Assembly: GCF_964204645.1 (NCBI RefSeq)
Contig: NC_134031.1
Location: forward strand, 250,001 to 314,000
Length of the DNA: 64,000 bases
Origin: Tubulanus polymorphus
Taxonomy: Eukaryota; Nemertea; Palaeonemertea; Tubulaniformes; Tubulanidae
Direction: 5' to 3'
Under the pieces are notes generated by a model. It was not told the DNA's origin and made no database searches. It saw only the letters and a list, made by a program, of their open reading frames with translations. This document shows positions 1-9,900 of the stretch, piece by piece. The position numbers were made by a program, and so were the translations under genes. How positions within the stretch are numbered: the stretch's first letter is position 1; every line of letters begins with the position of its first letter.

Positions 1-2522
1 GCAGCACATCCGGCGCTCCTTGTTTTAGCTTTTGAATCGACTAGTCGTCCACTTATTCCAAAATCACAAAGTTTTATTCGACCGCATTCGTCTAGTAGTA
101 TATTGGATGGTTTTATATCTGAAACACGGAGATAGAGACTGTAAACACAGGAGAGGGGGGAGGGGGGGAGTGGAGAGGGAGGAGGGAGGAGGGAGAGGGA
201 GGAGAGGAGGGGAGGAGAGGAGAGGGAGGAGAGGGGGAGAGCGCATTCGTCTAGTAGTATATTGGATGGTTTTATATCTGAAACAGGGAGATAGAGAGAG
301 ACTGTAAACACAGGAGAGGGAGGAGAGGGGGAGAGGGGGAGAGGGGGAGAGCGCATTCGTCTAGTAGTATATTGGATGGTTTTATATCTGAAACAGGGAG
401 ATAGAGAGAGACTGTAAACACAGGAGAGGGAGGAGAGGGGGAGAGCGCATTCGTCTAGTAGTATATTGGATGGTTTTATATCTGAAACACGGAGATAGAG
501 AGAGACTGTAAACACAGGAGAGGGAGGAGAGGGGGGAGAGGGGGAGAGCGCATTCGTCTAGTAGTATATTGGATGGTTTTATATCTGAAACAGGGAGATA
601 GAGAGAGACTGTAAACACAGGAGAGGGAGGAGAGGGGGAGAGGGGAGAGGAGAGGGGGGAGAGGGGGAGAGCGCATTCGTCTAGTAGTATATTGGATGGT
701 TTTATATCTGAAACAGGGAGATAGAGAGAGACTGTAAACACAGGAGAGGGAGGAGAGGGGGAGAGGGGAGAGGAGAGGGGGGAGAGGGGGAGAGCGCATT
801 CGTCTAGTAGTATATTGGATGGTTTTATATCTGAAACAGGGAGATAGAGAGAGACTGTAAACACAGGAGAGGGAGGAGAGGGGGAGAGCGCATTCGTCTA
901 GTAGTATATTGGATGGTTTTATATCTGAAACACGGAGATAGAGAGAGACTGTAAACACAGGAGAGGGGGGAGAGGGGGAGTGGAGGAGGGGAGAGGGAGG
1001 AGAGGGGGAGAGCGCATTCGTCTAGTAGTATATTGGATGGTTTTATATCTGAAACACGGAGATAGAGAGAGACTGTAAACACAGGAGAGGGAGGAGAGGA
1101 GGGGAGGAGAGGGAGGAGAGGGAGAGGAGAGAGGGAGGAGAGGGGAGGGAGGAGGAGAGGGAGAGAGGAGAGGGAGGAGAGGGAGGAGAGGGAGGAGAGG
1201 GAGGAGAGGGAGGGAGGAGAGGGGGAGAGCGCATTCGTCTAGTAGTATATTGGATGGTTTTATATCTGAAACACGGAGATAGAGAGAGACTGTAAACACA
1301 GGAGAGGGAGGAGAGGAGGGGAGGAGAGGGAGGAGAGGGAGGAGAGGGAGAGGAGAGAGGGAGGAGAGGGGAGGGAGGAGGAGAGGGAGAGAGGAGAGGG
1401 AGGAGAGGGGGAGAGGAGAGGGAGGAGGGAGAGGGAGGAGAGGACGAGAGGGAGAGAGGAGAGGGAGGAGAGGGAAGAGAGGGGAGAGGGAGGAGAGGGA
1501 GGAGAGGGAGGAGAGGGAGGAGAGGAGGAGAGGAGAGGGAGGAGGGGAGAGGAGAGGGAGGAGGGAGAGGGAGGAGAGGACGAGAGGGAGAGAGGAGAGG
1601 GAGGAGAGGGAAGAGAGGGGAGAGGGAGGAGAGGGGAGGGAGGAGAGGGAGGAGAGGAGGAGAGGAGAGGGAGGAGGGGAGAGGGAGAAGAGGGGAGGGG
1701 GGATAGGGAGGAGAGGGAGGAGAGGAGGGGAGGAGAGGGAGGAGGGGAGAGGGAGGAGAGGGGGGATAGGATGGGAGGAGAGGGAGGAGAGGGGAGGGGG
1801 GAACGTATTAGTCTAATATCAGGGCAGAGAGAAGGGTGTGTGTGTAGTACTAACCTCTGTGAATGACTCCATGAACTTCTTTTAAATAATTCAATGCCTT
1901 CAATGTCTGCAATAATGAAATCAATCAATCAATCAATCAATGAGGAGGAGGGCGGGGCATGATGCTACAGGAGGCGGGGCTTTAATCATCATTCATTGAC
2001 TTACCGCTACTGCTAATTTACCCAGAATTCTCTCTGGCATCGGACCTTTTAATTTACGAATTAATTTATCAAAACAAGTTGACATCAACTCCATACAAAT
2101 CCATACATCACTCTGTGTGAGAGAGAGAGACAGAATATCAGATCAATACAACTCCCCCTCACTCCCTCCACTCCCTATAACACCCCCTCCCCCTCAAATC
2201 CATACATCACTCTGTGAGAGAGAGAGACAGACAGAATATCAGATCAATACAACTCCCTCCCTCCCCTTAACTCCCTACAACACCCCCTCCCCCTCAAATC
2301 TATACATCACTCTGTGTGAGAGAGAGAGAGAGAGACAGAATATCAGATCAATACAACTCCCTCCCCTCCCCTTAACTCCCTACAACACCCCCTCCCCCTC
2401 AAATCTATACATCACTCTGTGTGAGAGAGAGAGAGAGAGACAGAATATCAGATCAATACAACTCCCTCCCCTCCCCTTAACTCCCTACAACACCCCCTCC
2501 CCCTCAAATCTATACATCACTC

Positions 2523-2557
<35 letters not shown>

Positions 2558-4199
2558 ATATCAGATCAATACAACTCCCTCCCCTCCCCTTAACTCCCTA
2601 CAACACCCCCTCCCCCTCAAATCTATACATCACTCTGTGTGAGAGAGAGAGAGAGACAGAATATCAGATCAATAGAACTCCCCCTCACTCCTCCACTCCC
2701 TCCGCCCCCCCCCCCCCTCCCCTCAATGTCGATACTTACACTGGTAATAAATGCTCCCACACACTGGACGATGTAAGGACAATCGTGACATTTTAACACA
2801 ACGTCTAAATCCATTATAATGCGTTTGTTTTCTTCACGGTTTCCGGAACGTCGCATTTGCTACAAAACGATCATATCAAAATCAGTTACGCCCCCTAGTG
2901 ATCACAATATCAACTACAAATACCGGGTATCACGCCCCCTAGCGGCGATAATACGAACCTTCACAGCGACGAGGTGACGAGATTGTTTGTGTAACATTTT
3001 AACGACGTGTCCACATGTTCCGTGACCTAATTCACCTAGAGGATCTAAATCTTTTATCGCAGATCGATATTTCTGAAATGAGATACGATATATCAATATC
3101 GAGATATGAGATATCACTCAGATGATGGGGAGAGGGAGGGGGGAGTTTCTAACCTGCCCGTTTAGAGTAAGAATTCCTGTTTGTTTCATTATTTCCTCAT
3201 ATTTTTTCTCTATTTCGGCGCCATCTGGTGGTTTCGGTTGAGGTGACATCGGTATATTTAAATGGCGTTGTCGGCTGCTAGCCGGCGCCGAGCCAGCTCT
3301 CATTTGAACCCCGGCGAACGTTGGTCTCGTCGCCGATACCGTCGAGAATCCGCTGAAACTTCCATCCAGAGGCAGAGGTAAACCCACTGTAGAAATAAAC
3401 ACACATTACTTACTGAATTACACACTGACTGATTTACGAATAGTTACAACTGTGGAACTGGGAACAGATTGTTACAACTGTGGAACTGGGTCCAGATTGT
3501 TACAACTGTGGAACTGGGTCCAGATTGTTACAACTGTGGAACTGGGTCCAGATTGTTACAACTATGGAACTGGGTCCAGATTGTTACAACTGTGGAACTG
3601 GGTCCAGATTGTTACAACTGTGGAATTGGGTCCAGATTGTTTCAAGAATAAAACTGATATATCTATGTAAATGGTCAAGTTTTATTAGCCACACAGTGGA
3701 AAGGTGACGTTAACTGCAGTTAGAGCAGATTGTTAAGAAGACAATTACAAGATTGAAAGGCACACAACAGCTCAGATTCAGATTGGCAGCAATTGAATAA
3801 TAAATGTCAAATGGTTTAAACTACTGATTTGATTATTGGAAATAACTGATCAATTACATTCAAACAATAGTTGAGAGTGGATCAGTGAAACAGGACTCAG
3901 TTCCACAGTTTCCACACAACTGTGGAACAGGGGGCACTATCATCATCATTAGATATTTGATTGTGAAATGTCAGTGTTGTTGTTGATTGAGAGTTGAGAG
4001 GTCAGGTCGGGGATAACAACAGTAAATCACGATCAATCCACAGATAAAACACTGCTATATTTAAAGTACACGTACTGGGTTTAGGTTTAACAGGAAGTTC
4101 CCAGTTTCTCGGATTTCTATCTCGTCTTCTCGACTCATTTTCAGCCTTTAATTTCGCTTCTAAATCGTTTAATTTGTTGTGGAATGAGGAGGTCGCCAT
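1..4199 (-). CDS. Map2k7: MAP kinase kinase 7 (JNK pathway kinase), N-terminal part, 7 exons, runs off left edge
   Basis: Dual-specificity kinase that phosphorylates JNK in the cytoplasmic stress-kinase cascade. Exons on the minus strand, in order: 4076-4199, 3154-3386, 2959-3072, 2740-2859, 2005-2112, 1855-1906, 1-118. Each is bounded by AG/GT and all joins keep frame, giving 289 residues so far. The ATG at 4197-4199 follows an in-frame TGA and has a good context (caagATGG). Motifs seen: a short coiled-coil-like N-terminus ([11 protein letters not shown]); a basic-plus-LxI stretch (RQRHLNI) that could be a JNK docking site; glycine loop GELGHGTCG (132-140); VAVK lysine 157; MDLDVVLK and [10 protein letters not shown] in the N-lobe; [14 protein letters not shown] 249-251; KPSN 253-256; DFG 269-271; activation-loop S-K-A-K-T 279-283, the MKK7 phospho-acceptor motif, which separates it from MKK4 and MKK3/6. 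The C-lobe and DVD docking region lie beyond position 1. Introns 4 and 6 are almost wholly minisatellite. Confidence 0.96.
119..1854 (-). repeat. Intron 6 of MKK7: minisatellite whose unit carries the 3' splice site and exon 7 start
   Basis: This intron lies between donor AGAG|gttagt (exon end 1855) and acceptor tgtttcag|AT (exon start 118). From about 240 to 1300 a variable unit (about 94-217 bp) recurs nine times. Read on the minus strand, each unit has a CT-rich block, tgtttacag, a CT-rich tract, tgtttcag, then a copy of the first 36 nt of exon 7 (coding [12 protein letters not shown]). The copies start at 277, 387, 481, 584, 717, 830, 924, 1048 and 1265. The authentic exon diverges from them after base 36. 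From about 1300 to 1800 only purine-rich (plus strand) gagagggag-type sequence remains. Confidence 0.93.
2113..2739 (-). repeat. Intron 4 of MKK7: minisatellite whose unit carries the 3' splice site and exon 5 start
   Basis: The intron runs between donor ACCAGT|gtaagt and acceptor cacacag|AGTGATG. A unit of about 100-105 bp is repeated five times. Each unit has a (CT)n tract, an AG, and the first 17 nt of exon 5. Copy exon starts fall at 2211, 2311, 2416, 2521 and 2634; the authentic start is 2112. The copy nearest the real exon matches it exactly over the 17 nt (it reads SDVWI before diverging). The four others have a G-to-A change (minus strand) that makes the fourth codon TAG. Confidence 0.92.
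3441..3640. repeat. 28-bp minisatellite in MKK7 intron 1, about 7 copies
   Basis: The plus-strand core gttacaactgtggaactggg recurs every 28 bp, with copies starting near 3443, 3471, 3499, 3527, 3555, 3583 and 3611. The intron spans 3387-4075. The unit does not copy either flanking exon. Its core (actgtggaactgg followed by a G/A and tcc) also forms the array at 62990-63325. Confidence 0.9.
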
Positions 4200-5150
4200 C
4201 TTGAGTCACATGATCAATAACATTCAAACCGGCCACGACGAAACGACGAGCAGCGAATTTTCATCGAGAACAAATGAAATGAATGCTCATAATTAGATAA
4301 AATTAAGCGTAAGTGTTTTGAAACAATGAATTATCTATTTTGCCACGAGATTTGCGGCTGGGTTTGATCAAATTCGTTTAAAGATACGACACAAAATACA
4401 AGTTGAAATCAGCCAACAAGAAAAACCAAACAATTCCAAAATAATATGAAATTATATTCTATTATATCATCATCAATTATTCGGTGGATTTAAAGGTTTT
4501 TAAAATTTGCAATTAAATTTCATTTGAATTTAATATTTATTCTCGAGTACGTGCAAATGCGTTACGAGCATTCACTGCCTTTTTAAGACACATTATAGAG
4601 TTGATGAGGGTAGGCCTAGTTAGGTACAAGCGCCCTTTATTGATCGTTTATCGGGCAATGCGGGCTATAATTCGTACAAAATACTACGTAAATTTAGATT
4701 TAGTAAAAGCTATGTGAGGAGGGGAGGGGAATGCGGTTATGTAACTATAGAGTCCCCTAGAGGCGACTGTATTCAACGCCTCTGTGCCGTGCGGTGGCGC
4801 TGCGCCCGCGGCAACTTTGATTTCACGCGGGCAAAGAAGTTTAAGATTCACGATTTTTATGTACACCCTTGTTGCGAAAGAAGGAATTAATTTTATAGAG
4901 CCTTTGTTGCCTTTTAATATTAGGTTAATAACGAATTTGGAGCAAAAGGCTGGGCTTGTCCTCGGAGTCCTCCACTTTCAAGCGAGTCCCTCGAGTCTCT
5001 CCTCCCCTCTTCCATCTCTCCTCCTAGTCATCTCTTCTCCCTTCTCTCTCGCCTCCCTCCCCCTCTCCACTCTCCTCTCTCTCTATCTGGCGCTCGTTTC
5101 AAGTATCAGAGACCATTATGATGGTGGTTGAGGTAGGACACGTATCTCAT
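4200..5150. other. Region upstream of the MKK7 start codon, no gene supported
   Basis: This should contain the 5' UTR and promoter of the minus-strand MKK7 gene, but no TATA box or other diagnostic element was recognised. A GC-rich stretch at about 4740-4830 lies in AT-rich DNA. About 4985-5100 is CT-rich simple sequence. The open frame over 4784-5131 has no recognisable protein similarity. Confidence 0.4.
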
Positions 5151-5859
5151 CTTTAAATAATGCGTGACCGGCCGCGAGCAGGAGACACGAGCACTCACTT
5201 TAAACAAAACCAATAAATAATTACAAATAAACCTCACCATCAGCAGTGCACGCGTAGGATTAGATTTCTGTAGCAGGTTGTTATATCAGTATAAGGGTTC
5301 TCCTCGGGGAGACTGATGCGGGGGGGATGGACACAATCAACAGAGAGGTTCTAGTTTACAGTCACCACGTCACTTGACCGAGACATGTTAACTGTAATCC
5401 AGTAGTAAACCGATCCGATTAGACTGCGCAAGGCGTATCAGATTCCTTGCCTCTATGGCCCTCTTCACGATCGTCCCGAGTTCCATCTTTAGAATGTGGA
5501 TCCAGTTGCTGCAGCTCTGGATGCTGGTTGAGAGGATGAGGAGAGGATGCTAGATGCGACTGATATCCGATAACATGTTACATGCAAGCAGTATCTGATT
5601 CAGACTAAGACAACATGAATATCATATATTTGATGATAACTGCTGAGGAGACGCCTGACAAAATCTCCATACCCCCAACATCCAATAGTCCATATTTTAA
5701 GATACCGACAGATGGGGCTACGGTTTAGGAGTCTCAAAAACGTTCGCGTGTCACGCCGTCGTTTAGTAAAAAACTTTTGTAGTCTTCGCGAAAAAAATAA
5801 ATCCTCACTGGGGGCCAATGCCTTCCAAAAGACTAGCTGCAATCCTCACGGCCGGCCAT

Positions 5860-6080
5860 ACCCTAGATTGGCAGTAACCCTAACCCTAGGTCGGAAATAA
5901 CCCTAACCCTAGCAGGACCCGAACCAGCGACCTCCTGCATGCCAGCCGAGCGTCCTAAACACTAGGCCATAGACCAGTGGTGACCGAGGTAGTTCGTAAG
6001 TTTGTATGGTCAATGCGGCGGGTGACCTGATGACCAGTCAGGTGTGGTGACTTGTGACCAGTCAGGTGTAGAGACTCCAT
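5860..6080 (-). mobile_element. tRNA-derived SINE-like element with TTAGGG-type motifs, copy 1
   Basis: On the minus strand a B-box-like GGTTCGGGTCC sits at 5915-5925 and an A-box-like TAGTGTTTAGGAC lies at about 5950-5965, an internal pol III promoter layout. The tRNA-like part is followed on the minus strand by two blocks of TAGGGTTAGGG-type sequence (about 5875-5910). The part before it, about 5965-6075, has short repeated gaccagtcaggtg motifs. The same order of parts occurs at 23440-23620, so this is a dispersed element rather than a tRNA gene. Confidence 0.7.
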
Positions 6081-6844
6081 ACAATGATTTTAATGGTTTC
6101 CAATCAGACATTTAACTGAAGAATTCGACGAGCCGCTCATCATTCGTATTTCCCATCGATAGGAAACATTAGAACATAAAAAACTGCATCTACTTTAATT
6201 TAATTCATGAATTCATGATAAATGATTCATTATATTGAATGAACGGAGTATAGACTAGAACGTGGTGTCATCTAGCGTTAACGAACTGAACTAAAACAGC
6301 ACTAATTAATCTATTGTTTCAGTGAGACGCGAGCAGGCGCAGGTGCGTATGTAAATGATATGTAAATTAGCTGAGTTGTGTCTATTAATTACTATCACGG
6401 TATTCGATTCCTTTCCGTTCAGCGGAGTTTGATTGATCCATTCATGAAATTTAAAACAGCTTTTACTAATCATCGTAGAAGTCATCGAGAGGTTTATAAT
6501 TGACTCATGGTAAAAACAGCGAGGGATTGGACCTCGACACGTGTGGGACTGGTCGCCACTGATCACCAAATCCTAGAAAAATGATTTAAAATGTAGAATA
6601 TAAATTTGGGAGGACTGGTAAATTTGTGAATGTATAAATCAGACACAAACATTCAAAAATTGTATTCATTTCATTGTAAAGATTATCAAAATGATTTGAT
6701 GGCTTTTTTTGCATAATGTCTCATTGAGTGGAATTTCTGTAGTCTGTGTGTGAAGATACGTTAAAACATTTTACATTTTGTAATAGTTTACCAATGCACA
6801 CATCAGTAACCGGCCACATCAGTGAAGTGTTTTAAAAACATGTT

Positions 6845-6960
6845 TTAAAGTGTTTGATAATTAGTCACTATTAAAAAAATGGTATTTTGTAAAGAGCTTT
6901 GAGATTGTTTTAATGTAAAACGCTTTTAAATAATAAGTTATTATTATGATTTTTAAGCAT
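6845..6960 (+). mobile_element. Retroposon 3'-tail-like fragment
   Basis: The sequence tttgtaaagagctttgag, followed by attgttttaatgtaaaac and cgctttt-aaataataag, ends in a short (TTA) run. This is the usual form of LINE/SINE 3' tails in invertebrates. A copy of the same stretch lies in reverse orientation at about 27580-27625. Confidence 0.45.
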
Positions 6961-9900
6961 ACTCAAAACAATATGTGATTTGAAATATATTTACATCTTT
7001 AGAAATATATTCATAAATATGAACGGACTATACTTATCAATTTCATCGATTGATGTCGACTAACAAGAGAGCTGGAAATATATCTACCTAGAAATGGATA
7101 TCAACAATTTAGATTATTTTAAACGCACAGAGAGAAGGAGGGCCCTGGCCGGGAGAGACTGTAGACGACTATTTGAAGTTGTTTAGGTGACGGATGGTCG
7201 GGATGAATCGGTCTGTCTCTATCTAGAGCTATTGACACGGACAAGTCTCGCTCGTTAAACAATACTTCAAGCACCACTGAAAATAAAAGCACCCATCAAA
7301 ACTGTTTTACCAAATACAATAAAACAATAGTTGAACAGACAATAAGGCTCCTAATAGCTGACGAAGTCACCGATAAGGTTTAGTTAATGCTTGCACAGAT
7401 ACACGTCAATAGGTACTTGTAATATCGCAGTCAGGTGTAATAGACAACCGGCTAGCCTCTATCCCTCACCCTCTTTACCTCTTAAACACGACTTCTTTAC
7501 ATTTCTGACGCCAATAAAGTTATTTTCCACGATCTGAAGAGCGCGATCGCGCGTGTTCAATAGAAATACAACTCTAGTTAGGCGTGCAACTCATTCTAAA
7601 ATATTCGAGTCTAGGTACGTTTTATTGTTGCGCAAAAAGATGGTTCTTAGTTTTAAACTTTTTTCAATTCATTCTACGCACGCTCGTGAAGTTTGGATTT
7701 TCCTGGACCGGACAAAACTTAAATTCAGACTCAAGAGTTTTTAGTTGGATGGTACAGTAGACTACACTCCGTTCCGAAAATGAGCTCTGATGAAAAATGT
7801 TTCGACAATTGAGGGTGATATCTGAGTTGGATGATACAATAAACTCTGTCCAAGTCAGGAGTGCTGATATCCAAATGTAGACAGTCGCGTCCCACAAAAT
7901 GATTTCATCAACTCAAATATTTAGAATACTGTACGTTCTCCTAAGAATCCATGCAATATGAATGATTTCCAATCGTTTCTCCTGAAGATCAAAATTAAGT
8001 CTCTGCAGTCAATATATATTCGTAGTTTCAATTTCCGTCTTGTCAATTGTTCATTATTTCTAGTATTTAAATACTTTATTTTCCTCCATCAATACAATGT
8101 GTATCGTATAAATAATATGTATACTTTAACAAAAAAAGTTTATAATTACTATAAACAGTGTCAGAAAAGTATTCGTCCAACGAAACATCTGAATTAAACA
8201 GTTTGACTATGGACCACAGGTTTATGATAGCCTTGAGAAACGGCCCGTGTAAATGTGTACCGGTCCTCAGACTAAGTGACGTCACGAGTCTTTATAAATT
8301 GGGCGGCAACATTTTGAAGAGTTGTGTCTCAGTGGCGACACGTCTAGACGAGAGTCACAGACAATTTCAGTGCAAATCATTTGAATTCGAATTCGAATAG
8401 TTCAACGATTTCGATTGTTTGAAAACAACTGTTTGATACGGTTATCCTTCAGTCAAAACATTATTTACATTTTTAACGGATATACATAAAGTCGTTGAAG
8501 AATATATCAGCTGGAATTAATACAACGTGGATCAATAGAGCTCTTATTGCGTTATGCGAATTCTAACATGAATTCAGATGTAGATTCTCATTTCATTACT
8601 TGAGGATTTTATTCAAATATTTCGATGATGATAAACATTTTCTACATATTTTTCGCATATATACATAACGCATTCCTTTTGAAAGAATTCTTGCCCCGTA
8701 TAAAAAAAAAGACTGTTGACAAAAAGTGAACTGATATATAATTTAGCAGGTTGCGACGAGTCGAGATGAGAATGTGCCCTATAGCGGATTGTTTTATCGG
8801 TTGCTGGTCTCACGGAATGTCGCGGTTATAGTTTCACTGGTGTAATTATCTGGTATCCTGTATCCTGTATACAACACACACACATTTCCTTCGTTTAATT
8901 AATTCCACAGGAAGAGAGCGACATCAATAGGGTTTTAAATAAGCCCGGAATAAATTACATTATTCAACAGACTGATCGTGTCATATCACTGAGGACTACT
9001 CCAGTCTAAACCGCCGGTATCCTATTACAGTAATACTACTCGCTGCCGGCTTTATCGTAGAACGCGCTTATATTCTTATTGTCTTAATTATGTGGTCACG
9101 TGTCACCAGGTCGTCGTCGTCGTCGTCTTACACCGATATCTATGGGTGACTCTTTATAGAATGGCCTTGACATTGCCGAGTATCAGGAAGTGACGTATGC
9201 GATACGCAACAATGCGTCCAATCGCGTGGTTGTAACCATGGCGAGAGGATTGGTCCGGGTCCAAGTGGTGGCTCGAGGTTTCCATCAGCTACTGACCCCT
9301 GGTGGCTAACCCATTAACAACTCGATCAGACCGATCCTATGATACCGAGGAGACAGTTATCTGCGTTACTCCGTAATTAAGCACAACAATTAATTATACG
9401 ATCAGTTTATTGTCTCTGTTAAACGCGTAGAGATAATTTCTATAATTTCTGGCGACGATCGATAGTTTCCCAAGCACGCAGCGTCGACCCACAACCAAAA
9501 CTCTCTCTCTCTCAATTATCAATCAGTTAAATGTCAGACTGTCCTGATACCAGAGAATCAGAGATTTATGAGTCTATATATATGGGTTTGATCTTTAACG
9601 GCGCTCGAGTTGATGATGAGAAATGTAGACTGAATAGCGTATAAAATATTGCGAGTAAAGGGCACCACATTTCCCACAGTTGCTAGTAGGACCTGACCAG
9701 TAAACACTTGCCAATGCGCCCTGCCTTTGGGCACAATGGGCCCAGATCGACGGACTCTACTGAGCTCTAGTTATGGCACGAATGCCACTTGGGGGCCAGA
9801 GTGACTTGTGTTGCCAACTCGCGACTCAAGACTAGGAAGGGAGCAACATTGGACACTTTGGGCTTTGAGACTGGTCATTGTTGGTCACGCAGGGGTCACC

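Noticed and set aside
382-1928. Long minus-strand open frames of 85-222 residues
   Set aside because: They are read-through of the MKK7 intron 6 array: CT-rich DNA has few stops and the exon copies recur in varying frames. The real coding parts are only 1-118 and 1855-1906.
5875-5910. Interstitial telomere tract
   Set aside because: Only two short TTAGGG-type blocks, and they recur at the same place in the second SINE-like copy, so they belong to the element.
8158-8400. 80-residue plus-strand frame beginning MSEKYSSNET
   Set aside because: Reads like protein locally but has no recognised family, no clear splice signals and an AT-rich setting; not supportable.
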